This document shows, piece after piece, positions 12,400 to 24,773 of a stretch of DNA of 64,000 bases (its first letter is position 1; each line of letters opens with the position of its first letter). The translations under genes and the position numbers were made by a program. The DNA is taken from contig CAJJDN010000057.1 of assembly GCA_905182985.1 (NCBI GenBank), positions 200,106-264,105 on the forward strand, in the 5' to 3' direction. The notes under the pieces were generated by a model, which saw only the letters and a program-made list of their open reading frames with translations, did not search any database and was not told the DNA's origin. The stretch is from Paramecium sonneborni (lineage: Eukaryota; Ciliophora; Oligohymenophorea; Peniculida; Parameciidae).

Positions 12400-14382
12400 T
12401 CAATCAACTTAATCAACTGTTGGTCCTTATCCACCAGCAGCACCTCCTGGGAATCCAGCACCTCCTGGGAATCCAGCTCCACCTGGGAATCCAGCTCCTC
12501 CTGGGAATCCTCCTTCAGCTCCTGGGGGAGCACCACCAGTAGCTTAATAGACTCTTTACATAATTGGATGGAAAACTTCTTCAAGAGCTTTTAATTTATT
12601 TTTGTAATCATTGGTTTCAGCATTTGGATTAGCATCAATCCATTTAGTTGTTTCCTCAATCAATTATTCGAGTTTTGTTTTTTCATCAGCTGAGAATTTA
12701 TCTTTGAATTTTTCATCTTTAATTGTATTTCTAATTTAATAAGTTGTTTATTCAAGACTATTTTTAGCTTCAATTTTTGATTTAATAATTTCATCTTCAG
12801 CCTTGAATTTTTCAGCTTCCTTAACTAATTTTTCAATGTCATCTTTTGATAATCTACCTTTATCATTTGTAATTGTAATCTTATTTGATTTCTTAGTAGC
12901 CTTATCTTCAGCATGAATGTTCATGATACCATTTTCATCAAGATCAAAAGAGACTTCAATTTATGGAACTCCTCTTGGAGCTGGAGCAATACCATCTAAA
13001 TTGAATTAACCTAATTTATGGCAATCTTTTGTCATTTATCTTTCACCTTCATAAACTTAAATTAAGACACCTGGTTAATTATCAGCATAGGTTGTGAAAG
13101 TTTATGATTTCTTAGTTGGGATAGTTGTATTTCTTGGAATTAAAACAGTCATAACACCACCAGCAGTTTCAATACCCAAAGATAATGGTGTTACATCCAA
13201 TAATAAGAGATCTTTAACTTATTCATTACCTTATCCAGTTAAAATAGCAGCTTAAACAGCAGCACCATAAGCAACAGCTTCATCTGGATTGATTGATTTA
13301 TTCAATTCTTTTCCATTGAAATAATCTCTTAATAATTCTTATACTTTTGGAATTCTTGTTGATCCTCCAACCAAAACAACTTCATGAATTTGATTCTTGG
13401 AAATACCAGAATCCTTAAGAACCTTTTCAACAGGTGGAATACATTCCTTAAACATACTCATACATAATTCTTCAAATTTAGCTCTTGTGATTGTGCAATT
13501 GAAATCTTCATTAGCATCTAAAGCATCAACTTCAATTGTAGTTTGATTGGCTGATGAAAGAACTCTCTTTGCTCTTTCACATTAGGTTCTAAGTCTTCTT
13601 AATGATCTTGGATTTCCTCTGATATCAATTCCTTTCTTTTTTAAGAATTCAGCACAACAATATTCGACAAGTTTATTATCAAAATCTTCTCCTCCCAAGT
13701 GAGTGTCACCAGCAGTAGCCTTAACTTCAAATACACCATCTTCAATAGCCAATAAAGAAACATCAAAAGTACCACCTCCCAAATCAAAGATAAGAACGTG
13801 TTCTTCATGTTTAGCTTTTTTATCTAAACCATATGCAATAGCAGCAGCAGTTGGTTCATTAATAATTCTCAAAACATTCATACCAGAAATTGCACCGGCA
13901 TCTTTAGTAGCTTATCTTTAAGAATCATTGAAATAAGCTGGAACTGTAATAACAGCTTTTGAAACTTATTTGCTTAAATAAGCTTCAGCAGTTTCCTTCA
14001 TTTTTGTTAAAACCATTGATGAGATTTCTTCAGGATGGAATTTTTTGTTTTCTCCTTTGTATTTAACAACAATCATTGGTTTATCATCAGCACCAGCCTC
14101 AACTTTGAATGGCCATAATTTAATATCTTTTTAAACTGTAGATTCAGCGAATTTTCTTCCAATTAATCTTTTAGCATCGAAAACAGTGTTTTATGGATTT
14201 CTTGCAACTTAGTTTTTAGCAGCATCACCAATAAGTCTTTCTGTGTCTGTGAAAGCAACATAAGATGGAGTTGTTCTATTACCTTGATCATTTGGAATGA
14301 TTTCGACTTTATCATTTACCCAAATACCAACACATGAATAGGTTGTTCCTAAATCAATACCAATAGCAGGAGCTTAAGCCAT
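12400..14382 (-). CDS. HSP70: Cytosolic HSP70 chaperone
   Basis: ATP-dependent chaperone that binds exposed hydrophobic peptide segments. Intronless, 660 residues, start [19 protein letters not shown]. The nucleotide-binding domain shows [35 protein letters not shown] and [17 protein letters not shown]; the linker [19 protein letters not shown] leads into the peptide-binding domain and helical lid. The C-terminal tail has four GFPGGA-type repeats and ends PTVDQVD, a variant of the cytosolic EEVD anchor for TPR cochaperones. Lack of a signal peptide and the tail place it in the cytosol/nucleus. No introns, as in many heat-inducible HSP70 genes. No heat-shock element is claimed. Confidence 0.97.
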
Positions 14383-15058
14383 ATTTATTTTCTATTATTA
14401 TTTATAAAGAAATACCACATTTAACTAATTTATCAAGTGGTTAATCGAAGCTTCTGGAAACTTTAATTTTAAATTAATTTAAATTCAAATTTCTCGAAAA
14501 TTCTATTTTTACACAAACTAATAAATATATATTATTTATTAATTAAAATTTTATTAATGCTTATATTTACATATTTCTATTAATAAATTATTTAATCATT
14601 TTTATTTTCTGAATAGGCTTATTTCTAAAATTGAGATGTTTTTATTTTTGTATTAACTAATATGAAAGTGCAAGTTAATTTACTACAAATAAACAAAATA
14701 TTTTTAGAAAGTCTATGAGGGATTTTAAATAAAATTTTTGTTAACAAATTAACTATTTTCATTAAATATGCTTTGAAATCAATATGAAAAATCAATAAAG
14801 CTTTTTCTAAACCTTTCTAGATCAAAATTAGTAAATATAATTAGATAATATATACTAAATAGAAATCAAAAAAAGCATAATAATATTTTTAATTTTGGAT
14901 TACATAAATGAAACTAATTATAAGAAGATGCCATTGAAAAAACTGCAATGCATTTCCCTTTTTTTGATCAGAAGAAAATAGATATATATCATAGCAAATT
15001 TGACAAATGAAAAAGTAGCTGGATAGATATTCTTGATGCTAAAGGAAACAGAAGGAAA
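14383..15058. other. Intergenic upstream of HSP70
   Basis: About 680 bases between divergently transcribed genes, so both promoters lie here. It holds poly-A/T runs and short open frames with TGA interruptions just before 15059, which could be an unresolved 5' exon of the next gene. I see no clear regulatory motif. Confidence 0.5.
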
Positions 15059-15634
15059 ATGAATATCAACAAATGTGCATATATGGCAAGAAGAGTCTGA
15101 AACAATAACGAGTAGGAAAGGTGGATATTTATAGAGATTGAATAGTTTGGTTGAACACCAGAGGATCAGTAATATAACACTACTAAAATATATATAGAAA
15201 GATAGAGATCGAAGAATTTGGAAAAACTATTGGCATTGAGACATATAATTAAATTGTGGATTATATTAGAGAAACCACAATTAACACAAAAAATAAAGGA
15301 GAATAGGATAAGTTGCTCGGTTTCAGAGATTTAGAAGTAATCGAGGCATATGCAGAAGCATAGAAGGTAGAAATACTCGATGATCCTCCTCTAATAAATA
15401 GAGATAAAATGGGTAATTGGTTGGAAAACTTTTAAAGATAATTACAGAATATAAATAGTGACACAAAAAGATTTGGAAGGAATAAGGAAAATAGATTTAT
15501 TTTAGACTAGAAACAAAGTGGATAAGAAAGATGGATACTTTAATGTGAAATGTAAGAAACATGGAGAATATCATACAAAGAAACATCTAATGGAACACTT
15601 GAAAGAAGATTGCCACAAACTTTAGGGAGAGTGA
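15059..15634 (+). CDS. Hypothetical protein with a Cys/His zinc-finger-like end
   Basis: A model with three introns (21, 20 and 25 nt) gives 169 residues starting MNINKCAYMARRERW. The central part is acidic (LLGFRDLEVIEAYAEAQ). The C terminus, GYFNVKCKKHGEYHTKKH then EHLKEDCHKLQ, has the C-x-x-x-H ... H ... C-H spacing of a small zinc finger. The last intron (25 nt) is convincing because it alone joins the two natural frames; the first two are less certain, and the true start could lie upstream, where in-frame TGAs occur. Function unknown. Confidence 0.45.
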
Positions 15635-16534
15635 AGACATTAAAAAATATTAATAATTAAATGATAGTTTTCAGCGAATTTCGGAAAGAACCACTCCTTT
15701 TAACTTTCTAGATCTAAGATAACTAATATTTTTAATTTACTTCTAAATGTTACTTTTCTACTAATACTTCCTTGCTTGGAAAAGCCATTATCTGAAAGTA
15801 ATTTTGGTTTTGATTAATAAAATTAGTAATGCAAAAAATTAATATTTGATAAGTAAGTTGAGTTTTTTCATTCATTTTTCGAAACTTAAATTTATTAAGG
15901 GAATAGTTTTTAGTATTTAAATTAAATAGAAGAATTACCATGCAACAATGAAAAGCTATCAAAAAGTGAGCAAGTTTTTTTCTCTTTGCTTTAGATTGAC
16001 AAAAATCTTATAGAGATTAGTAACTTCAAATAATATTTAAAGAATTTAAAAATCTAATATCCTAGCTCATAACCATTTACTTAAAGCCCATGTAAAAGAT
16101 TTTGCTTAAACATCGTATATTTTTTAAGATGATGAAAAAACAATCAAATTCAGGATAATATTTGCTTGGCAATCTCAAATGTGTAAACATCATGGTTTGA
16201 AATTATTTACTCAACTATATTTTAAGAAAAAATATTTTTTTTATTTATTTTTGGACAATCTTTGGATTCGCAAGACAAAGAAAAACTTTTATAAAAATTC
16301 TAACACAAAGGTAACATTTATTTTTAATTAAGTGAGTCTTTGAATATTAAAAATTCACCATTTAAAATAATTAGAGCAATTATTATCTAATAAAATCTAA
16401 AAACCTAATTTTTTTATCTATTTACAATAATGTTTTTTTGCTTTTATTTAAAAAATAGTTTCAATATGCAACAACTTTCCAATAGTCTCTAAATTGATTT
16501 ATAAAATCACTTATTTTATTAAAATATATTTTTA
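15635..16534. other. Intergenic, possible small ORF
   Basis: 900 bases with no confident gene. A minus-strand frame through 15962 to 15070 stays open for almost 300 codons, but over 15070-15634 it is antisense to the zinc-finger gene and has the hydrophobic, Ser-rich look of a shadow. The piece MAFPSKEVLVEKQHLEVNQK near 15790 is the only protein-like segment. Confidence 0.4.
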
Positions 16535-17545
16535 ATGAATGCAGACGAAATCACATTCGTAAGTATATTTCTTATCAAATTTAAGGCTAATAATTATTCT
16601 GAAACAATATTTTAAGATCGATAATTACGATTTGCGTATCATTCTCCAATAAGATCATAATCCTAATTTTGCATTTAAAAGAGTAGATCTCAATATGTAT
16701 CAAATGTATCAAGTGTAGCAAGAGTAAGAATAATGAGTAAACTGGAAATGTTAGATTCTCTAAATAAGGTGTAAACAGCAAAATTATGTAAGTGAGATTT
16801 CGTTAAATTTGAGCTCAAAAATGATCCTCCTATGAATTCATAAAAATCTAACAAAACTGACATACTTTCGAAAGTTGCTTAATTAGTTAAGAAATTATAA
16901 CATAGAGAATTACCACATAAGATGATTGAAGCAACAGTTTTATCTCGTAAAACATCTGTACCAAAAAATACAAAATTGCTTCTTTAATAGGAGCATATTG
17001 TGAAATAAATTACAATTACTTAAAGAACAAAAGGGAAATAATAGAGTTAAAATTAGTAATAATCTCGTCATGAATAATAAAATGCAGAATTATTAAGAAG
17101 AAGTCCTGAATAGAAGGATTAGAAAATAGAAGATAATAATGAAATAAAAGTTGTCTAATAAAAGCTTCCTTTAATCAAATCTTAAAAAGGATTTTCTAGA
17201 AGCACCAAAAATATTGCACCCATCTAAAAAAATGTTATAATAAGTTATTAGACAGCAACAAATAATAGTATAACATAGATTAGTAATATATAAAATTAAT
17301 CGAATTAACAATAAGAAACTAAACCAATAATCAAAGTCAATAACTTTAATAATGTGTCAAATTTACTTTAGACAAGTACTTTAGTAAGTAAATAACCTAA
17401 TTCATCCGAAACTGAAAAAAAATCTTCAGCAATCATCTCATAATTATAAACAATTTAATAAAAATAAGTGGCAAAAAGATTGCCAATACCTGATTCGAGT
17501 AATTTATCTCTAAGTGGATGGACTGACCGATCCCCTATTAACTGA
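16535..17545 (+). CDS. Hypothetical Gln/Asn-rich protein
   Basis: Starts MNADEITF, followed at once by a 27-nt intron. Two further introns (25 and 26 nt) are needed to connect to the main exon; together they bring the length to 311 codons including the stop. The second half is low complexity and rich in Gln, Asn, Ser and Lys (QQSRHEQQNAELLRRSPEQ), with no membrane segment or catalytic motif, ending LSLSGWTDRSPIN. Most glutamines are TAA. It looks intrinsically disordered. The exon borders in the first third are uncertain; the long second exon is firm. Confidence 0.55.
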
Positions 17546-18037
17546 TATTGAATTTTGAATATTGAATATTATAATTGAACAATTTAAATATGACTTTCTC
17601 AAAAGATAAAAATGATTTCGTTCCTTAAAGAAAATATTAGTCAAAATATGTTATTTATATTTAACTTATAAAAAAAATACATTAAATTCTTTTAAAAATT
17701 ATTCATGAAATGTTAGTTTTATGATGTTAAGAAATTGGAGAGTTCTTCAAAATACTAAAGAATGCTGTAAATCTCTTGAATCATGTAGTATCAGATATAT
17801 TATATAATTTTAAAACAATCCATGAAATATCTAAGGATTTGATCCTAAAAATTATCAATAAATATTTATGAATATTAAATACTCAAAAATGATTGTGAAT
17901 TTATTTGGACAAGATATCAGATTGAAAAATTCTACAACAAGAATTAAATATTTAGATAAGAAGAAAGTAAATGAATTTTCAATTTAATTGATTAATATAT
18001 TATCCCCAAAATTTTTTCAAATAAAAATATATATATA
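17546..18037 (+). other. Gap with a doubtful mini-gene
   Basis: 490 bases. A reading from about 17722, MMLRNWRVLQNTKEC plus a 22-nt intron and LSDILYNFKTIHEISKD, would give a 44-residue protein that stops near 17869. The intron is well formed, but an ORF this short can arise by chance in this base composition. Otherwise AT-rich spacer. Confidence 0.25.
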
Positions 18038-18730
18038 ATGTAACCAAAGAAAAAGAGTTCTTTTTTGGACTCTATCAAATAATTTTTTAATGATGCTCCA
18101 TCAGATGAAATAATTTTTAATGAAGCCACTTCCTCATTACCAATAGAAATTAAATAATCTAAATAAAGTTCATAGCAAAGTACAAAAGGAAGATCAAGCG
18201 ATCCCAATGTTTTCAAAATTGATAATGAAGAAGAAGCAAATTAAATTTATAATGATGAAGAAGAAGATTCTGAATTATAAACAATGAGTGAAATGCAAAA
18301 AGAGTACACAATATTAATGCTTTATAACTTTAAATAAATAGGTAAACCATTAGATTCTGGGTATTAGAAAAAATAAATAATCAATTTTCCTCCTGGTAGT
18401 ACATTTTAAGTTATTAAACCAATAAAGACACATAAATCATTAATGGATTATTTATCCACTGAAACTGAAAGGTATTTAGCTTTGGATGGAGGGTGGATTT
18501 ACTTTTTTTAGTTAATTAGTAAAGATAAATATTTAGTCAGTTCTGCAAATTCTTTGAATAATTTAAGCTAAATATTATTAAAAAAAAATGAAGCTAAACC
18601 TACATTTAGATTTATTTTTAATACGAAATAAATAAAAAGATTTTATTTAGTTAATATTGAATAATAAGATTTATTATTTTTAAAACTAAAAACTGAATGC
18701 TAGAAACACGGAAGATCATTTAATTATTGA
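18038..18730 (+). CDS. Hypothetical acidic protein
   Basis: Intronless, 230 residues, start MQPKKKSSFLDSIKQFFNDA. The first third is acidic and Ser/Gln-rich with runs of Glu (DEEEDSELQTMSEMQ); the rest is more ordered and basic-hydrophobic, with LDGGWIYFFQLISKDKYLV and QQDLLFLKLKTECQKHGRS. No signal peptide or known motif. A potential 26-nt GT-AG intron would break the frame, so I leave it in. The family is not recognised; it could be ciliate-specific. A 74-codon minus-strand ORF over its start is a shadow. Confidence 0.7.
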
Positions 18731-19225
18731 ATAAATTAAATATAAACATAATCGATATTAAAATATTGACTTAAGAAACATTTTCAATTCAAAGAAAATA
18801 AAATTTAATGGCTCTAATTTTGGCAGTAAAATTAATACATTAAACAAAGCTTTTCATCTAAATTATGATTGTTTTTGATTAAACAATTTCATGATTCAGT
18901 TTTTTGGATGTAAATTCAAGTTCTTTAATACAATGCTTGTTTTTTGTCGATCAAATGTAGTTTAATATAGAAAATAAAAATTAGAATCATTGATATAAAG
19001 TTAATATATAAAATATCATTATTACAAATACTGGAGGAAATCTTAAAAAGTTATAACGAAAATTTCTAAGTTATATTATATATATATTATTAATATTTAA
19101 TATTCTTTCTTTCTAGCTAAAGATATAATGTTGTGATTTTGTTTAAAATTTTCTAAAAATAAATATCTAGTTTATGAATAAATTATTAAAAAAGTAAAAA
19201 CTAATAATAAATTTTTTGTTTGTTA
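18731..19225. other. Intergenic
   Basis: 495 AT-rich bases between two plus-strand genes. No gene or RNA motif seen; a TA-repeat lies near 19080. Confidence 0.5.
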
Positions 19226-20527
19226 ATGAATAATTTAGATTAATCAATTTAATCGGAAATCAATGAGTTCACAGCATAATTTTAGTAATAGGAAAAAGTT
19301 ATAAATAATCCAGAATCATTATCCTTTTAGAATAAGTCTCAATAAATTTAACAAAATTCATCAATATAATTTTAATCACCTGTACAATCATATCAATAGA
19401 GTATAATCCATTTTTAGGAATAACCTTAAGTAGAAATCCTTGATACATCATAAAATGAAACAGAACAATATTTAAATATCAGCTTTTAGGATATAATTTA
19501 GCTTTTATTTAATAATTAATGTCCTTAGCTTAACAATGTGCTTAAAACTGTTATTTTTAGAAGTTGTTTAATCATTAATGTGTTTACTATTATTAACATA
19601 ATTTTCATAATTAACGAAGTAGTAGCCCTATATTTTTCTTTAATAACAAAGGATGAAATAAAAGAATTATTCAGTGTATATTTTGGATTTAATCTAATTT
19701 CAGATTGTCTGGTGATCTATATTAATTGTTAATTAAGATATATTATAAATGAAGCTGATCAAATAAATCATGGTGATATAACTCATCCAATTATTGAATA
19801 CTTAAAATATACAATAAAGTTAAACAGTCCATTCGAAGACATTTTAGAAGATGAAGAATAAAATTCATAAGCATAATAAGTAGCTATAAGTATATCAGAA
19901 AAAATAACCACAACAAAATGGTTATCATATTTGCTTGAAAGTTAAAACTCTTAAATGTTCGCTATGAATCGAGTATGTGTTTTGGTGAAAATTATATTAT
20001 TTGCTTGGGGAAATATTACTATAGTGTAATGGGCATTTTTAAATTGGAATAATAAGTTAAATGGAGTAGACTAATTTGAATCAATTTTGATAATCCTCAC
20101 ATTATTATCAATGCTTATAGGTTACATGATTATTACAATGGTAATCTGTATAATATTAATAATTTGTGCAATAATTCCTATAATAATAGGAGTAGCTATA
20201 TGGTAATCATGTAGTTGGTGTACAGATCTATATAATGAATACAAATAACATAGAATAGAATAATTAAGGCAAGGATTTTTATAAAATTTAAGATCATAGA
20301 AATTTTAAGATTTAAAGGAATAGGATACAAATATACATGAAGAGTGTTCGATCTGTTTATAGACATATCAAATAGATGATGATTGTGTTAAATTACCTTG
20401 TAATGTAGATGGAGGGAATAAGAAAATCAATCATGTTTTTCATGACTTATGTATAAGAATTTGGATACAAGATCAAGGATCTTGTCCAATATGTAGAACA
20501 ATATTTATCGAAAGACTTGAATATTGA
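19226..20527 (+). CDS. Multi-pass membrane RING-H2 E3 ubiquitin ligase
   Basis: Intronless, 433 residues. A Gln-rich cytosolic N terminus (about 110 residues) is followed by membrane segments: IINVFTIINIIFIINEVVAL, VLVKIILFAWGNITIVQWAF, and a long stretch IITMVICIILIICAIIPIII. The C-terminal RING-H2 finger has CSICLQTYQIDDDCVKLPC, then HVFHDLCIRIWIQ, then CPICR, giving the C-x2-C ... C ... H-x2-H-x2-C ... C-x2-C ligand order of membrane-bound E3 ligases. It likely ubiquitinates membrane proteins with E2 partners at an endomembrane. The start is the first in-frame ATG after a TGA-rich spacer. The next plus-strand gene begins 75 bases after the stop. Confidence 0.88.
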
Positions 20528-20602
20528 TATATTTTCTTTTATTATTATTTGTATATTCTTACTTTAATTAATAATTTTAGTTTTATAGCAGTTAAACTAT
20601 TA

Positions 20603-21347
20603 ATGTCTCTAAATACAACGATACCATATTATCGTAATACATCAAGAGAGATCAAAACTGTCAAAGAAATGATACAAGCTGAAGCAATTAAAAGTGCAAG
20701 GATATTGAGCAGAGACAAAGTTAAAGTTAAATAAAATACATCGATTGGAGATTGTAAAATTATATGCTTAATCATAAGTGAATAGAAGTAAAAGGAAAAC
20801 AAATAATTCATTTTATGAAAATAGAAATACTTCTTAGAATGAAAATACAAATATACTGCAAAGTTATTTAGCAAATGCATTCTAAGAGAAAAAAGAGAAT
20901 TTATAAAGAATTTAGATGCAAGAGATTGCAATTAAAAATAAGTTAGAAGAAAATAAGCAAAAAGAGATTAAATATTAAATGAGAATTGCTGCATTAGAAA
21001 AGGAATCATCTAAATTAACTGAATTGGTATCAAAGTTAAAGAAAGAGAATCAATTATTAAAACAATCAAGCTATAAAGATTCATAATTATAATAATTTTA
21101 TGATGCATTAAATTAATCAAGAAATGAAAATTAGTTACTAAAAAAATAAATAACTCACTTTTAAAATATACATAATAATAATTTTAATAATGGTATTCAA
21201 AAAAAAACCGAAGTTTAAAAAGGTTTCGTATTGAATACAACATATACAGCTAACACTGCTAATACAACAAATAATACTTTTAATGATAATCTTAAATCTA
21301 AAGAGTATATACCGAGTTATTTACTTGCTTTAAGTTTAGCTGAATGA
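20603..21347 (+). CDS. Hypothetical coiled-coil protein
   Basis: 239 residues with one 25-nt intron (after VKQNTSIGD). Start MSLNTTIPYYRNTSREIKTV. Residues about 70-180 form a strong coiled coil (QMQEIAIKNKLEENKQK; LEKESSKLTELVSKLKKEN), followed by an Asn/Thr-rich tail (TTYTANTANTTNNTFND) ending YIPSYLLALSLAE. No enzymatic motif. It lies 75 bases after the RING-H2 gene on the same strand; no functional link can be claimed. Confidence 0.8.
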
Positions 21348-21712
21348 ATTAATGTTGAGAGTAATTTTATATTCGTATTTCAAATATCTCTCATTTATAA
21401 AAATAATTTAATTATGATCTTAATTTTAAATATATTTTAATAATATTTTTTTTTATTAACAATCAATTCTAGACAAAATTTATTGTAAATTAGATACCTC
21501 ATAGGGAATAAATATTAGATTTAAATAATTGATAAAAAAATAGAATAAGATTGAATAAAATAGAAAAATAACAATTATCAATGATGAGTTATTTTTATTG
21601 ATTATTAATATTTTTAGAGATTTATAATTATTACGCATTTTATAATTCGATTATATTTTAAAACACATGTTCATTTGATTATTAATTCTTATTATTGTTA
21701 ATTTAAAAAGTC
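21348..21712. other. Intergenic
   Basis: 365 AT-rich bases, no gene seen. Confidence 0.5.
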
Positions 21713-22774
21713 ATGAATATGTTCCAACTATTATTCACAAAATTTGCTGATATTTTATTATCATCCAGAACTTATCCGTTCTTGTAATGTCAGCCATTCA
21801 TGTAAAATTAAACAAAAGAAATGGGCGTTATTTGGACAAAAGAAATAAATACTAACGTAAGACAGTTACTACAAAATAATTGGAGGGCATCTTAATAGAA
21901 TGAAATGATTGTGTAATTTTTTATTGAAAATGATGGAAATTCTTTCTTGGTTGAAGAATGGTGTTTAATTCAATAAGAAGGCACAATTTCTAATCAGTTA
22001 ACTGGTAAAAAGAGTAATACATTACTTAAATAATTAATGATATGGTTAAGATCTGCAATTGCAATGATGACTATGACAACTATATTTTAAGAAGAACTCA
22101 TAATAAAATAATATAAAGTATCTCATAGTTTATTATTCTACAATAAGAATACAAAAAAAAGAAGTGATTGGATAGATGATTCAAAATTATAAGTTAAAAA
22201 AATCACAACAAAATTTCTTAACCAACAAAACTTTTAATTGACAATAGCTTAACAAGGATCATTAGAATAAGTATTATAAGAAAGAATGAATAGAATTGAA
22301 TCACCTTTATATAAGAGATGTCGTTATTTAAGTGAATAAATTTGTGATAGAGACTCATAAGTATTTTAAAGAAAAATGACAATGGATTCAGAATAATGGG
22401 AGTAATAAAAATCAAACCTTATTGATAATACATCACCTTCATCTACAAATAATCTTAATAGATCATTTATTTCAGTCTATTCTAAAAAAGAAGAAGTTGA
22501 ATTACTTTTTACTCCAGAAGAAGCAGTTTTAAAATTATAAGATAAAAACTTTTTAGATGAAGATTATGAAATAAACATGATGACAAACGATCATGTATAA
22601 AAAGAAATGTTTATTTCATAAATTATGATTACTAATAAACTTTCAACAGAAGAAAAGAATAATTAATAACAAATTTTGAATACTTTAAAGAATTTTCACA
22701 ATAAAACTAAAAATAGAAGAACTAGATCTTTATAAATCACTAAATTATTGAGTTTCTATAGACAATTATAATGA
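21713..22774 (+). CDS. Possible ATG13-like (HORMA) autophagy protein
   Basis: Intronless, 353 residues. The N-terminal 130 residues resemble the HORMA domain of ATG13, the scaffold of the ATG1/ULK1 autophagy kinase complex: MNMFQLLFTKFADILLSSRT fits the first helix, FLVEEWCLIQQE fits the strand with the conserved W-x-(I/L) pattern, and LLKQLMIWLRSAIAMMTM fits the helix that in ATG13 reads LLRSLYSY-like. The rest is Ser/Asn/Gln-rich and likely disordered with phosphorylation-prone stretches (RSFISVYSKKEEVELLFTPE), as in ATG13. The call is by pattern only; an unrelated protein is possible. Confidence 0.4.
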
Positions 22775-22836
22775 ATTTATTTGATTTACTTATTTTATAA
22801 ATAAAAAGTTCTATAGATTTAATAAATATATTAGAA

Positions 22837-23454
22837 TCAGTCTGGTAAAGCTGGATTATTAAATTCATATTTAATTAAATAATCATCATCCTCATCATAA
22901 TTGTAGTATTCTAAACAATATTTTTAATCTTCTTCCAACTACAGAAATTTTATGTATTCTTCTTCATTTTCATTATACTATTATTATTGAAGAATCTAAA
23001 AAAGTTTAGGTTCATCAATTATCTCTCTTTAAATTGCTAATGAATCATCTGCTTCTATTATCATATTATCCCAAGAGTTTTATTCTTAATGAACTTCTTG
23101 TTCTTATTCTTATGTTATAGCAGATTAGTTTTTAGATTCTTTAATGATCTAATTAAGATAACCCATCTTTTTATCGAGAAACTTCATAATTTCAGTAGAT
23201 TATGGGACTTTTCTAATTATAAAATAAAATTATTACTTAAAAACACTATAATATTATTCAAGAGATCTTTTAGGAACACCAACAAGATCAGCTGCTTCTT
23301 TCAAAGTTGGTTTTATGTAATTACCTACTTTATCATAAAAACCATTTTCAAACAGATCTCTCCATTTTTAAACAGCATTTAAAGCTTCTCCTACATATCT
23401 TTCTCTCTTTGATCTTCTTTAATCAGATTTTTCTGATTAGGTTTCAATATTCAT
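22837..23454 (-). CDS. HTH-like N-terminal domain with acidic tail
   Basis: 197 residues after a 24-nt intron. Residues 14-75 (RERYVGEALNAVQKWRDLFE; KEAADLVGVPKRSLEQYYS) look like a helix-turn-helix module that I associate with ciliate proteins carrying K-K-S-L-x-D-Y motifs; DNA binding is inference. The rest is Glu/Gln-rich and ends in an acidic, aromatic stretch (YNYDEDDDYLIKYEFNNPA). It is convergent with the ATG13-like gene, with 62 bases between stops. A 97-codon plus-strand ORF over it is a shadow. Confidence 0.7.
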
Positions 23455-23699
23455 TCTATTAGAATTTTATGAAAATTAATAAATTACCATTTTAATCTAA
23501 TAAAAATCAATTTATGAAGTCTTTATAGAATAATAAAAAAATTAAAATGCAATATACAAGATTAAATTGTAAATTATATTCATTTTATATAAAAGACATT
23601 TATCAAAAGTAAAAGATATGTTCTTTTTACTTTATTCGGGGAATATTTGAAAATATCAAAATTTTATTTTAGAATATTATAAAATCATAATATATTATA

Positions 23700-24274
23700 A
23701 TGAATTAAATGTAGAAGACAGATTCTGTAATAGATATTAATAATGTTTGGAATAATGAGGAAGATTAAAAATTAATGGATGCATACAATATTTTTGAAAG
23801 TTAATGGAAAAAAATTTCAGAAGCTATACCAGGAAAAACTGAATTTTAATGTATCTAAAGATGGGAAATGTTAATGAATGTTTTTATTAAAATATTTCAT
23901 AGAATTTAAAAATTTCTGATTCTGAAATTGAAAAATAAGAAGAATTAGAGATTAAAACATTTAAGACTGAAGTTTAATGCAAATAAGAATTATAAAATAT
24001 TGAACCTTAACCAAATAAAAAGGTAAATATATAATAATCAGAACAATAATAAAACGATAATAAAGTTAGTTATTTATGTCCAAGAAATTTTATTTTCAAA
24101 TTTGAATAGCTGTTTGATTCTTCTTAAAATGAACCAAAAAAAATTGTTTGGATTCCTGTTCCAATCATTCGAATAACAAAAAAGACTTCTCCAACTAAAT
24201 AGACTAATGATTAATTAGAATAAACTGCGGAAGACTTAAAAATAGAAGAATAATTAAAACCTTAAAAAAATTGA
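23700..24274 (+). CDS. Myb/SANT-like domain protein
   Basis: 183 residues with a 23-nt intron after the domain. VWNNEEDQKLMDAYNIFESQ, followed by WKKISEAIPGKTEFQCIQRW, is a single Myb repeat: tryptophans start the first and second helices, and Q-C-x-x-R-W is the recognition-helix end. The remainder is Lys/Glu/Gln-rich with a conserved-looking centre SYLCPRNFIFKFEQLFD and KKIVWIPVPIIRITKK. Likely a nuclear DNA- or chromatin-binding factor. It is divergent from the HTH-like gene; the 245-base gap must hold both promoters. It lies only 36 bases before the histone-fold gene. Confidence 0.78.
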
Positions 24275-24310
24275 TTGAATTTTATATAATTTTTGTTTTA
24301 TTTACTTAGA

Positions 24311-24773
24311 ATGATTAATAAAGAAAATTTCTTAAATAAAGCAATATAAAGAATTAGAATAGATGAAATCACTGTAAAAGAAACCTATTTTGAAGATGAT
24401 TTAAACTCAGAAGATCGATTAAAGGAATTTGAATAAAAATATCATGGATTTAGAGATAATTTTATTGAATATAAACCAAACAAAGTATTTATTTAAAATA
24501 TTAACAACAAAGTCTAAAGCAGAAAATATTGACAACTAACAGAAATTAATTCAAGCCTTATTTCCTGGAATAATTATGGAAGACATTACTGCAGGTATAT
24601 TGGCTAATGTGACATTACTATATATTTAAGAAATAATAGAAACTGCTAAAGAGATTGCTGTAAAGAATGAATCTTTAAAAATATCTCAAAATGATGTAAT
24701 AGAGGCTGTAAGAATAGCTGAATTTAAGAATTAATATGAATTAGAAGAGGAATTTTCAAGATTTTTTTAATGA
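24311..24773 (+). CDS. Histone-fold protein (TAF/CBF-like)
   Basis: 144 residues with one 28-nt intron. The C-terminal 90 residues have the helix-loop-helix pattern of a histone fold: QKLIQALFPGIIMEDITAGI, then ANVTLLYIQEIIETAKEIAV, then ISQNDVIEAVRIAEF. Proteins like this pair with a second histone-fold partner in TFIID, SAGA, NC2 or CCAAT-binding complexes; I cannot tell which. The N terminus is acidic. It directly follows the Myb-like gene, so two nuclear factors are adjacent. Confidence 0.65.

Noticed and set aside
15070..15962. Almost 300-codon open frame on the minus strand.
   Set aside because: Over most of its length it lies opposite the zinc-finger gene and has shadow composition (Ser, Leu, Phe, Ile), with no motif.
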